From the NCBI GenBank assembly GCA_032122615.1, contig JAQBGF010000207.1, positions 1-13,425 of the forward strand: DNA of 13,425 nucleotides. The letters run 5' to 3'. Source of the DNA: SHZI01 sp032122615. Its GTDB lineage: Bacteria; Pseudomonadota; Gammaproteobacteria; Steroidobacterales; GCA-2729495. A model generated the notes under the pieces. The model did no database searches and was not told where the DNA came from. It saw only the letters and a program-made list of their open reading frames with translations. Each line of letters begins with the position of its first letter. Positions within the stretch are counted from its first letter, which is position 1. Shown here in pieces: positions 6,566 through 12,817 of this stretch. The position numbers were made by a program, and so were the translations under genes.

Positions 6566-7216
6566 ATGAACCTCACGCTCTATACCAGCCTGGGCTCGGG
6601 TAACGCCTACAAGGTGGAGTTGCTCCTGCGCTTGCTGCGCCTGCCCTACGAAACGAGGTCGGTGAACCTCCGACAGAACGAGCACCTGAGCACGGCGTTC
6701 CTGGCCCGCAACCGCTTCGGACAGATTCCGGTGCTCGTGGATGGCGATGCGATACTGACGGATTCCCACGCCATCCTGCTGTACCTCGCCGGTCGGTACG
6801 CCGAGTACACGCCCCACGCGTGGGCGCCGCTGGATCCCCTGTGCCTGGCACGGGTGGTGCGCTGGCTGTCGGTGTCGGCCAACGAAATCCAGAACGGCCT
6901 GGCCATACCGCGCGCCATCAAGCTGTTGAAGTGGCCGCTCAACTACGAGCAGGCAATCCGCACCGGCTACCGCATCCTGAAGATCATGGACGAGCATCTG
7001 GCCGACAGGGAATGGCTGGCGCTCAAGCACGCCACGATTGCCGACCTGGCGTGCTATCCCTACGTGGCGCTGGCTGCGGAAGGCGGCATGGACACGTCGT
7101 CTTTTGTGCATGTCTGCCGCTGGATCAGGAGCGTCGAGGAAATCCCTGGCTTCTGGCCGATGCCACGGATCCCGGGGCTGGCCGAAATGCCGCTGGTCCC
7201 CGTTCCGCTCCAGTAG
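6566..7216 (+). CDS. Glutathione S-transferase family protein
   Basis: A 216-residue protein, ATG 6566, preceded by a strong GGAGG six bases upstream. Residues 1-78 are the thioredoxin-fold GST N-domain: YTSLGSGNAYKVELLLRLL (6-24) with the Ser/Asn positions that commonly contact glutathione, the cis-proline motif QIPVLVDG (53-60, P55) and the glutathione-binding DSHAILLYLA (66-75, D66-S67). The remainder is the all-helical C-domain, with the conserved IADLACYPY segment (N-capping Asp region). Cytosolic role: conjugation, reductive dehalogenation, ether cleavage or isomerisation using glutathione; which one cannot be told. The 199-base gap to the LLM gene upstream holds only repeats and the ribosome site, so it may have its own promoter. 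Its TAG stop lies in a REP-like repeat shared with the convergent membrane-protein gene, 8 bases away. Confidence 0.92.
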   Translation: MNLTLYTSLGSGNAYKVELLLRLLRLPYETRSVNLRQNEHLSTAFLARNRFGQIPVLVDGDAILTDSHAILLYLAGRYAEYTPHAWAPLDPLCLARVVRWLSVSANEIQNGLAIPRAIKLLKWPLNYEQAIRTGYRILKIMDEHLADREWLALKHATIADLACYPYVALAAEGGMDTSSFVHVCRWIRSVEEIPGFWPMPRIPGLAEMPLVPVPLQ

Positions 7217-7234
7217 GAGCGGCTTCAGCCGCGA
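7213..7234 (+). repeat. REP-like repeat carrying both stops of convergent genes
   Basis: A full 22-base copy of the GTAGGAGCGGCTTCAGCCGC unit. Bases 2-4 (7214-7216) are the TAG stop of the GST gene on the plus strand, and 7227-7225 read TGA on the minus strand as the stop of the membrane-protein gene. The last codons of that gene (Arg-Gly) are therefore encoded by the repeat. The hairpin lies exactly where two transcripts converge. Confidence 0.88.
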
Positions 7235-7881
7235 CCCGTTCGCCGCAGGTAAACCCCAAGCGCCCCGGCCCACACCACCGTGAGCTGCAGATAAACGAAG
7301 CCCGCCGGCGGAAACGGGAAGCTGACGATCCCGGGCAGCAGCATCAGCCAGCCGTACCAGCCGAACCACTTTGGAAAGGCGCCGGTTTTCAGCGTGAGCC
7401 AGGCGAGCTGCGCTGCCATCCAGCTTAAGCCCACGATTGCCAGCACGTTGATGACGCTGCGGATCATCGTGTTGATCAGCAGGATCGTGGTGTTGTGCTC
7501 TGGGTTCACTCCGCGAAGAATCTGACTGTACATCGCGCCGGGCAGATCACTGATGCCCGTGAGGAGAAAGCCGAGGCCGGACAGCATCGCCGCCATCAGC
7601 AGCAGTTGCGACGCCACCGGGTGCGGCGTGCGGAAGCGGTGAAACAGGCCGAGACCGAGCACCATCATTGAAAAGCCGCACACCACATGAGCCGTGCCGC
7701 TGCTGATAAATGACAAGGACCACTGTGCGTTCTCGATCTTGGCCATGTCGCCGTAGTCGCGGGCCTTGTCGACGAAGCCGAGATAGGTGGGCTCCAGCCA
7801 CAAGGCGTTCATATTGTGGATGAGCATGCTGCCCACGATTAGCCACGCCGCCGTACTGGCCGCCTTGTCGAGCTTGGTCAT
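7225..7881 (-). CDS. Six-segment integral membrane protein, unknown function
   Basis: I place the start at ATG 7881, where GAGGAG lies six bases upstream and the product begins MTKLDKAAS followed at once by the first membrane segment. The open frame extends further, but that part is antisense-like, non-hydrophobic and overlaps an upstream gene. The 218-residue product has about six hydrophobic segments: roughly 10-30, 56-80, 89-111, 131-162 (long, possibly kinked), 171-189 and 194-212. Trp and Gly are frequent near membrane borders (FPKWFGWYGWLMLLPG). There is a His/Asn-rich first segment end (MLIHNMNALW). I do not recognise the family; no transporter or enzyme motif is evident. It is the last gene of a minus-strand operon, 17 bases after the stop of a short secreted remnant, and its own stop lies inside a REP-like repeat. 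Confidence 0.75.
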   Translation of the reverse strand: MTKLDKAASTAAWLIVGSMLIHNMNALWLEPTYLGFVDKARDYGDMAKIENAQWSLSFISSGTAHVVCGFSMMVLGLGLFHRFRTPHPVASQLLLMAAMLSGLGFLLTGISDLPGAMYSQILRGVNPEHNTTILLINTMIRSVINVLAIVGLSWMAAQLAWLTLKTGAFPKWFGWYGWLMLLPGIVSFPFPPAGFVYLQLTVVWAGALGVYLRRTGRG

Positions 7882-7898
7882 TCGTCGCTCCTCGCTCC

Positions 7899-8087
7899 TC
7901 AATAACGTGACGTTGTCAGTAGATTCATGCCCTGGGCGAAGAAGGCCTGGGACTCGGCATTGGTCGTGGTCGTGATCGGATGGGCGAGGGTGCCGAGGCC
8001 CGAAAGTTTCGGCGCCAGGGGTTCCGTGGCGGTGGCGACTAACAGAAGACAGGATAGAAGAAGCGGGCTGACCCTGAACGAGCACAT
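7899..8087 (-). pseudogene. Short secreted remnant of a TPR-type protein (signal peptide plus first motif)
   Basis: A 62-codon frame from ATG 8087 (GAGG six bases upstream) to TGA 7899. The product opens with a signal peptide (MCSFRVSPLLLSCLLLVATA) and continues with LSGLGTLAHPITTTTNAES, then QAFFAQGMNLL. I recognise this from the N-terminus of larger periplasmic proteins that read like 'LG..HHPITT.s.eaQ.FFdQGL.L.yaFNH.EA' and then carry TPR repeats over several hundred residues. Here the frame ends three to five residues after the point where the repeats should begin, and the next gene's ribosome site follows immediately. A 3' deletion has probably removed the bulk of the gene. It could still be expressed as a small exported peptide, since its ribosome site and 11-17 base operon spacing are intact. 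Confidence 0.6.
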
Positions 8088-8098
8088 GCAGGACCTCA

Positions 8099-8344
8099 CT
8101 ATTTTTGAAATCTGGTCTTCCACTCGGGGTAGGGCATGCCGTAGATGCGTTCCCGCGCCGCGTCGTCAGAAATCACAATGCCACGTTCCTCGGCGGCCGC
8201 GCGGTACCACTTGGCCAGGCAGTTACGGCAAAAGCCGGCCAGGTTCATCAGGTCGAGGTTCTGCAACTCCTTGTGGGAGTCCAGGTGCTCGAGAAGCCGG
8301 CGGAAGGCGGCGGCTTCGAGTTCAGTCTGTGCCTGCTGATCCAA
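8099..8344 (-). CDS. DUF1244 family protein
   Basis: An 81-residue protein that matches the DUF1244 family over its whole length as I remember it: AAAFRRLLEHLDSHKELQN (11-29), the signature DLMNLAGFCRNCLAKWYRAA (31-50), then AAEERGI and the closing IYGMPYPEWKTRFQK. The paired cysteines C39 and C42 in FCRNCL are family hallmarks and could bind metal or redox-react; the biochemical role of the family is not established to my knowledge. The start must be TTG at 8344: an in-frame TAG, which is also the stop of the upstream gene, lies 21 bases before it, and no ATG or GTG occurs between. The ribosome site is weak (GGGA), so translation is likely coupled to the upstream SnoaL/LEH-like gene. Such small proteins are usually cytoplasmic and all-helical. 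Confidence 0.9.
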   Translation of the reverse strand: MDQQAQTELEAAAFRRLLEHLDSHKELQNLDLMNLAGFCRNCLAKWYRAAAEERGIVISDDAARERIYGMPYPEWKTRFQK

Positions 8345-8362
8345 TCGGTGTCCCGGTCCTGG

Positions 8363-8806
8363 CTACACGTTGCTAAAGATCTGCCGGGCACCCGGCAGGC
8401 TGTCGTCGCGCCACCGCTTGATTCTGCCATCGACGATCCACAGCAGCCCGGTGACATTGAATTCCCAGTCCGGGTGCCCGTCGCGGCCGCTGTACCTTTC
8501 AGTGCGTTCGTGAATCACGAAACTGCCCATCGCGCAGAGCCGATAAATCCGGAAATCAACGCTTTGCCAGCGCGTCATGAACTTCGTTAGCACCGCGTGG
8601 ATTTCCGGGATCCCGCGCTTCACGGGTCCACCCTCGTAGATCTGGTAGGCACAGTTCTCTGTCAGGTGGCTGACGATCTGGTCCGGATCCATTGCTGACC
8701 ACGCGGCGCAGAAACTCCGCACCAGGGCTTCGTTATCCCGCTCGGTACGAGCCAGCACCGGGTTTCCCTCGTGCCCGACACCCGCTGATGGCCTGCTGTC
8801 GGTCAT
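8363..8806 (-). CDS. SnoaL-like / limonene-1,2-epoxide hydrolase-family protein
   Basis: A 147-residue protein (start ATG 8806). The frame also has an ATG at 8860, but that start would overlap the upstream gene by 44 bases and add only non-conserved residues. Residues 24-140 form an NTF2-like cone: LVRSFCAAWSAMDPDQIVSHL, CAYQIYEGGPVKRGI, FVIHERTERY, FNVTGLLWIVDGRIKRWRDD. This order follows the limonene epoxide hydrolase (LEH) pattern (MYQN, ERVD, GKI..WRDYFD). Compared with the LEH catalytic set from memory, Tyr (Y54), Arg (R101) and the last Asp (D134) are kept, the Asn beside Tyr is Ile (I56), and the Arg-X-Asp Asp is Glu (E103). It may hydrolyse epoxides, act as a SnoaL-type cyclase or isomerase, or only bind ligand. 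It lies 10 bases after the lipoprotein gene and 18 before DUF1244. Confidence 0.78.
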   Translation of the reverse strand: MTDSRPSAGVGHEGNPVLARTERDNEALVRSFCAAWSAMDPDQIVSHLTENCAYQIYEGGPVKRGIPEIHAVLTKFMTRWQSVDFRIYRLCAMGSFVIHERTERYSGRDGHPDWEFNVTGLLWIVDGRIKRWRDDSLPGARQIFSNV

Positions 8807-8816
8807 GACAATCGAA

Positions 8817-9857
8817 TCAATCAGTGGCCCGGCACTGGTCTTCGGTACGGGGATTGTCATCGGACGGGCACTCGATGCCTTCCATGGCCACCCACAGCGG
8901 TGTGCCGGCCACGATTTGCGTGTTCACCGCCTTGAAGCCCTTGATCCCGCCGATCGCAAGGTCGGGCAGCGGGTTGATGATCAGGTCTGCCTTGCCGGCT
9001 TCCACATCCTTTGCGCAGCCGGTGAGATCGTTCAGGTATTTGGTTGAAATCGTGTGTTGCGGAAAGAAAGCCCGTGCCGTCTGGGTGGCGAGCGGGCCGG
9101 TGCAGATGCGCAGGCCCTTGCGCTTGTGGAGGTCATCCACGGTGTTGAGCTGGCTGGCGAGTTCCGACGTCGCGGGAATGTGCATGTACTGGCTGATCGC
9201 GCTGAGCGTGCAGGTGAAACGTCGCGAGGTGCGACGGCGCATGCCCTGCGTGTCGCCACCCGTCGCGTTCAGCTGGCTGACGATATCGGCCTTGCCATCG
9301 ACCACCATCGAGGTGGTGGGTGCCGGACCTGGTACCAGCGCCACGTCTTCGACCTTGAGTTTCACGTTGTAGTGGGCGTTGATCTCATCAAGCATCGCGA
9401 GGAAGTAGGCGTCGCTGATTGATGCGAAGTAGAAGGATGTGTCGTTAGGCGTGTTGGTCGTGGTCTGAGTTACCTGGCGAATGGTGCCGCGCTCGAGAAT
9501 GTCCTTCCACAGGCCCACCGGCTTTGCCGGGAACGGGGCAATTGCCGGCTGGGGCAGGCAGTCGGCCAGCGTCACCATGTAGGACAGCGCAGCGCCGGGT
9601 TTCGATGGCGGCTGCTCGGCAAGAATCTCGCGGCTCTTGCCGCTTGCCACGACGCGAATCCACGCGGCATCCATGGCATCGACCAGCTGTTGCCGGCCCT
9701 TGGCGAGATTCGGATCCACCCTTGCCTGGTCTAGATTGGCCTGGTCTGGATTGGCCCGGTCTAGATTGGCCTCCGTGGCGCAACCGGTGGCGAAGAGGGC
9801 CGTCAGGACGGCCGTCAGTGCGAGGGTGGCCGTACAGGCCGGCGTGCGGGTGTTCAT
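8817..9857 (-). CDS. Periplasmic solute-binding lipoprotein (bacterial SBP family 3-like)
   Basis: A 346-residue protein, ATG 9857. The N-terminus is a lipoprotein signal with lipobox LFATGC (cysteine 26), followed by a low-complexity linker ANLDRANPDQANLDQARVD that arises from a 15-bp DNA repeat. After residue 90 the sequence follows the type-2 periplasmic binding-protein plan: GTIRQVTQT opening strand, SDAYFLAMLDEINAHYNVKLKVEDVAL, VVDGKADIVSQLNAT (the canonical 'G.aDi' segment), then HKRKGLRICTGPLATQTARAFFP and VEAGKADLIINPLPDLAI. It should bind a small solute at the outer face of the inner membrane or inner leaflet of the outer membrane. No permease or ATPase gene is next to it, so it may be an orphan receptor or sensor. 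Extra Cys residues (C100, C210 region, C247, C271 region) could form disulfides. First gene of the minus-strand operon. Confidence 0.75.
   Translation of the reverse strand: MNTRTPACTATLALTAVLTALFATGCATEANLDRANPDQANLDQARVDPNLAKGRQQLVDAMDAAWIRVVASGKSREILAEQPPSKPGAALSYMVTLADCLPQPAIAPFPAKPVGLWKDILERGTIRQVTQTTTNTPNDTSFYFASISDAYFLAMLDEINAHYNVKLKVEDVALVPGPAPTTSMVVDGKADIVSQLNATGGDTQGMRRRTSRRFTCTLSAISQYMHIPATSELASQLNTVDDLHKRKGLRICTGPLATQTARAFFPQHTISTKYLNDLTGCAKDVEAGKADLIINPLPDLAIGGIKGFKAVNTQIVAGTPLWVAMEGIECPSDDNPRTEDQCRATD
9725..9769. repeat. Tandem 15-bp repeat, three copies, inside the lipoprotein gene
   Basis: Three consecutive 15-base units (CCTGGTCTAGATTGG and near copies at 9725, 9740 and 9755) differ by one base each. 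As 15 is a multiple of three, the reading frame is preserved and they encode the A-N-x-D-x pentads right after the lipid-attachment cysteine, forming a spacer between lipid anchor and binding domain. Copy number could vary by slippage without frameshift. Confidence 0.9.
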
Positions 9858-9901
9858 GGGTCGCGGGTTCCTCGATGCGTGGGAGACTGAATCTATATCA
9901 C

Positions 9902-9958
9902 GAACGCCGGATGGCCTCGCGCCAAGGGGTGGTCGTGGCTTGCAGCAGACCGGCGTTC
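9902..9958. promoter_or_regulatory. Inverted repeat flanking the likely promoter region of the lipoprotein operon
   Basis: GAACGCCGG at 9902-9910 is the exact reverse complement of CCGGCGTTC at 9950-9958, 39 bases apart, in the 99-base gap upstream of the lipoprotein gene. The right half overlaps the last codon and stop of the flavodoxin-fold gene. An AT-richer patch (TGATATAGATTC, minus strand, about 9888-9899) that could contain a -10 box lies between the left half and the lipoprotein start. A regulator-bridged loop is possible, but nine-base matches can arise by chance in GC-rich DNA. Confidence 0.3.
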
Positions 9959-10712
9959 AGTCCAGATGCAGGCGCGGTCCGCGGTGCTGCCCCGGTGTCC
10001 GGGGCTCGATGCCCGGCTTCAATCGCCCGTCCGGGCTGTAGTCGTCAAGCTTCTGGAAGAACAGCGGCTGGTCACTAGCGATGTGCAGCAGGCGTTCGCG
10101 GTATTCGGCCAGGATGGTGTCGCGACGGGCCTGATCAACCCAGCGCACCGCGTGCGCAACGTAGGGCTGTAGCACCTCGTAGCCGCACAGCGCGAGTACT
10201 CCGGCGTGCAGTGGCCACAGCGTCCGTTCCAGGTCGCCGTTGCGGCCATCGGGGAACGACGACGTGGGCGGTGCGCTGGTGGTGAAGGCCAGCATCGCGC
10301 GCCGGCCGCTGAACACGCCGCGGTCCCAGGTTTTGCCAAAGTCGTAGGCCACGCCGTAGGCAAACACCCGGTCGATCCAGCCCTTGAGCATGGCGGGTAC
10401 CGAGTACCACCAGAACGGGAATTGCAGCAGCAGGAAATCGGCCGCCATGAGTTTATCGATCTCGGCTTGCACGTCGGGCGCGAAGCCGGCAGTAGGGGCG
10501 GCGTTCGCTTGCTCGGTGCCAATATCAAGATGCCCGGTATCCGCCCGGTGCAGGAAATCGTGGGCGCCGGTCACCGGATTGAAATTCTGGGCATAGAGAT
10601 CGGAAACCGTCACCTCGTGCCCGGCCGCCGTAAGAGTCTCAACGGCCAGGTCCTTCATGGCGCCGTTGAAGGACGCCGGCTCCGGGTGGGCGTAGACGAT
10701 CAGTACGCGCAT
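9957..10712 (-). CDS. Flavodoxin-fold NAD(P)H oxidoreductase (quinone reductase-like)
   Basis: A 251-residue protein from ATG 10712; the frame continues upstream only through REP-like sequence, so that extension is not used. It shows the Flavodoxin_2/NQO plan: MRVLIVYAHPEPASFNGA (1-18, FMN/FAD phosphate region), then GHEVTVSDLYAQNFNPV (31-47) and the hallmark FPFWWYSVPAMLKGWIDRVF (98-117), followed by YGVAYDFGKTWDRGVFSGRRAMLAFTTSAPP. Known relatives (MdaB, KefF-like, mammalian NQO) reduce quinones or other electrophiles by two electrons with NAD(P)H in the cytoplasm. Length is slightly above the usual 190-250. There is no clear Shine-Dalgarno before ATG; the leader is instead the arm of an inverted pair of REP-like repeats that separates it from the DUF1838 gene upstream. 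Confidence 0.87.
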   Translation of the reverse strand: MRVLIVYAHPEPASFNGAMKDLAVETLTAAGHEVTVSDLYAQNFNPVTGAHDFLHRADTGHLDIGTEQANAAPTAGFAPDVQAEIDKLMAADFLLLQFPFWWYSVPAMLKGWIDRVFAYGVAYDFGKTWDRGVFSGRRAMLAFTTSAPPTSSFPDGRNGDLERTLWPLHAGVLALCGYEVLQPYVAHAVRWVDQARRDTILAEYRERLLHIASDQPLFFQKLDDYSPDGRLKPGIEPRTPGQHRGPRLHLD

Positions 10713-10720
10713 AAGTTGAG

Positions 10721-10800
10721 GTAGGAGCGGCTTCAGCCGCGACCACATCTTCAGCCGCGACTGCCTCCAGGGAGATGGTCGCGGCTGAAGCCGCTCCTAC
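10721..10800. repeat. Inverted pair of REP-like repeats with a partial third copy
   Basis: Bases 10721-10745 are the exact reverse complement of 10776-10800; each is the GTAGGAGCGGCTTCAGCCGC unit extended to 25 bases. A 13-base fragment of the same unit (CTTCAGCCGCGAC) lies between them at 10749-10761. The right copy points away from the DUF1838 stop, 11 bases from it. The left copy lies 8 bases before the start of the flavodoxin-fold gene, so a long stem-loop forms in the mRNA between the two genes if they are co-transcribed. This is a BIME-like arrangement. Confidence 0.9.
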
Positions 10801-10811
10801 ACGTTTCCTGC

Positions 10812-11690
10812 CTAGGCGACCGGGGCCGGCTTCTGCTGCTTGGCGTAGTGCTCCAGGCTTGAGTGGCTGGGGCCGTAGTCTTCCGTCGGGGCCTTGAGCA
10901 CGTCCGGGCAATGCTTCTTCGCGTAGTCGAGTAGCACCTTGGGAAGTTTCTCGGCGGAGTCGAAGCCGGTCATCGTTGCCGTGTACAGGCAGTGGCCCGG
11001 AGTCTGGCCCATCAGCATCCACGGCAGCCACGGCGTAACGCGGTGCCAGGTGCCGGCGTAGGGCACGGCCGTCAGCTTGGGGTTCTCGAGGTCCTTGCGC
11101 GACACGAAGTAACGCATCATCTCGGACACCTGCGCGTTCTCGCCACTGGACTCTCGCGGCCACTTGTCCGGCTGCAGCGGGTTCTTGTAGTTCAGGTGCA
11201 TGTCGGTCGACAACGCCAGCGTGTCGCCGTTAAGTTCCTGCCAGGGGAAGATCAGCGGGATCTTCGGCAGCTTGCTCTTGTCGCCGGGGAAGTCTTCCGG
11301 CGCCAGGATCAGCATGTCGCTGATGGTGTAGTTAAAGGGATCGTTGATCACCTGGACGACCTTGAGCTTTTCCTGGGTCCAGGGATTGGTCCATTCCTCG
11401 ATGATCTCGCCGGGTTGGCCCCGGCGGGTGAGGTTGGTATAGAAGATCACTTCCTTGTTCAGACGGCGGATGTTGCCATCGGGCAGCGGCACCAGCCGCG
11501 TGGCCAGAAAGGTCTGGAAGCCGAGCAGCGGCTTGACCTTCTCGCCGGGCTTCACGCCCAGGATGACGCCACAGCAGTGGCCGATACGTTCCTTGCTGGA
11601 ATCCAGGTCGCCCTGAATGCGCGCCCAGGCGTCGCGGTTCCAGCGGGGATTCATGAAGTCGATCTTGGTCTCGAAGGGAATAATGGCCAT
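10812..11690 (-). CDS. DUF1838 family protein
   Basis: A 292-residue protein from ATG 11690, with AGGA about nine bases upstream. It has no signal peptide or membrane segment. The segment RRLNKEVIFYTNLTRRGQPGEIIEEWTNPWTQEKLKVVQVINDPFNY (about residues 79-125) fits the DUF1838 pattern 'EV.FY.D..TGE.l..W.NP.TGE...V..V.NDP'. Later parts include WQELNGDTLALSTDMHLNYKNPL, then a TWHRVTPWLPWMLMGQTPGHCLYT segment. The family has no firmly established biochemical role that I can cite; members are often annotated as hypothetical beside catabolic genes. Two adjacent cysteines (CC near residue 39) occur in GHCCGVILG. It is divergent from the NADP-dependent reductase with 107 bases between, and upstream of the flavodoxin-fold gene on the same strand. 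Confidence 0.65.
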   Translation of the reverse strand: MAIIPFETKIDFMNPRWNRDAWARIQGDLDSSKERIGHCCGVILGVKPGEKVKPLLGFQTFLATRLVPLPDGNIRRLNKEVIFYTNLTRRGQPGEIIEEWTNPWTQEKLKVVQVINDPFNYTISDMLILAPEDFPGDKSKLPKIPLIFPWQELNGDTLALSTDMHLNYKNPLQPDKWPRESSGENAQVSEMMRYFVSRKDLENPKLTAVPYAGTWHRVTPWLPWMLMGQTPGHCLYTATMTGFDSAEKLPKVLLDYAKKHCPDVLKAPTEDYGPSHSSLEHYAKQQKPAPVA

Positions 11691-11707
11691 TGTTCTTGGT
11701 CCTTGTG

Positions 11708-11746
11708 CCGGTGACGCACCGGAAATAGCGGCGGGGCTATGCCCCG
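11708..11746. promoter_or_regulatory. Two adjacent short palindromes in the divergent DUF1838/reductase promoter region
   Basis: CCGGTG ACG CACCGG occupies 11708-11722 and CGGGGC TAT GCCCCG occupies 11732-11746, each a perfect six-base-arm palindrome with a three-base centre. Both lie in the 107-base gap between divergent genes, a common place for operators controlling both directions. The first lies 18 bases upstream of the DUF1838 start codon. They may be regulator sites or mRNA hairpins in the DUF1838 leader; no sigma-70 boxes can be assigned confidently. Confidence 0.4.
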
Positions 11747-11797
11747 AAGTGGGTGCGTAGTCTAGCCGGAAGGGGCACCAGCAGGTACGGTTCGCTG

Positions 11798-12817
11798 ATG
11801 CGCAATCACAAGGTCGTGCTTAACCGTTCACTGGTTGGTGTCCCGGACCCGGCTGACTTCCGCGTCGTGGACGAGGCGCTGCCCGAGCCGCGCGATGGGG
11901 AAATCCTCGTGCGGCACATCTATCTGTCACTCGATCCCTACCAGCGTTCCGCCATGGCCGGCCGGCACATGATGGGGCGTCAGCCGCTTGGGGCAGGCGA
12001 CATGCCGGCTGCGGAAACCGTGGGGCAAGTCGTCCGCTCGCGGCACCCGGATTACACCGCCGGCGACTATGTGCGCCACTTCGGCGGCTGGCAGGAATAT
12101 GGCCTGTCCACGGGCGAGCGGACGTCGCGAATCGATCCGGCGCTGGCGCCCCTTTCAGCCTGGCTCGGTGTGCTTGGCATGCCCGGGCTCACGGCGTGGG
12201 GCAGCATCATTGAACTGGCTGATGTTCAGGCTGGCCAGACGGTGCTGGTCTCAGCAGCTCTGGGGCCTGTCGGATCACTCGTCGGGCAGCTTGCGATAGA
12301 GCGTGGCGCCGAGGCCGTTGGCATTGCAGGAACGGATGAAAAGTGTGCGCTCGTGATCCGGGAATTTGGCTTTCGCGCCTGCGTGAACTACCGCCGCGAC
12401 GGATTTCTCGAGGCCCTTCGGGCGGCACTGCCCGACGGTGCGGATATCTACCACGACAACGTCGGCGGTCAGATGCTGGCGGATGCCTTTTCGGTATTGA
12501 AGGTCAACGGCACCGTGATCCTGTGCGGACTCATGGAACGCTACAACGACCCGGCGAAGTCGAAGCCGCTGGACCTGGCGCTGCCGATCATGAAACGGGC
12601 CGTCATGAAGGGGCTGGTGGTGACGGACTTCGAGCATCGCCGGCCGGTCTTCGAGGCGGCTGTTGCGGAAGGCCTGCGCACCGGCCGGATCCGGTTCAGG
12701 GAGGACCGGGCAGAGGGTATCGCCGCGACCGGAAGGCACTTTGCGCGCCTGATGCGGGGGGAGAACGTGGGTAAGGCCCTGGTGGTTCTGGGGCCAGAGG
12801 AAACCGGCAGGGGTTGA
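11798..12817 (+). CDS. NADP-dependent medium-chain oxidoreductase (enone/alkenal reductase type)
   Basis: A 339-residue zinc-independent medium-chain reductase. I use ATG 11798 because the family begins with an 'N..V.L..RP.G.P...DF' block, here NHKVVLNRSLVGVPDPADF; the frame to 11753 adds unrelated residues. Hallmarks in order: IYLSLDPYQRSAM (41-53), VGQVVRSRHPDYTAGDYV (75-92), the Rossmann NADP-binding run VLVSAALGPVGSLVGQLA (149-166), then DIYHDNVGGQML (216-227) and VNGTVILCGLMERYN. These match the leukotriene-B4 dehydrogenase/CurA/YncB-like group, which reduces alpha,beta-unsaturated ketones and aldehydes with NADPH in the cytosol. No structural or catalytic zinc cysteines are seen. The ribosome site is weak. 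The perfect TTGACA of the next promoter overlaps its stop codon. Confidence 0.9.
   Translation: MRNHKVVLNRSLVGVPDPADFRVVDEALPEPRDGEILVRHIYLSLDPYQRSAMAGRHMMGRQPLGAGDMPAAETVGQVVRSRHPDYTAGDYVRHFGGWQEYGLSTGERTSRIDPALAPLSAWLGVLGMPGLTAWGSIIELADVQAGQTVLVSAALGPVGSLVGQLAIERGAEAVGIAGTDEKCALVIREFGFRACVNYRRDGFLEALRAALPDGADIYHDNVGGQMLADAFSVLKVNGTVILCGLMERYNDPAKSKPLDLALPIMKRAVMKGLVVTDFEHRRPVFEAAVAEGLRTGRIRFREDRAEGIAATGRHFARLMRGENVGKALVVLGPEETGRG

Noticed and set aside
6551..7369. Minus-strand open frame of 272 codons across the GST gene
   Set aside because: Antisense to a clear GST with a strong ribosome site; composition is His/Arg/Gln-rich and shows no domain.
7882..8085. N-terminal extension of the membrane protein to 8085
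   Set aside because: The extension is Arg/His/Pro-rich, overlaps the secreted remnant in another frame, and a strong GAGGAG ribosome site precedes ATG 7881.
224..10800. CRISPR array suggested by repeated 22-25-nt palindromes
   Set aside because: Copies lie kilobases apart in both orientations, without regular spacers or cas genes; they are REP-like elements.
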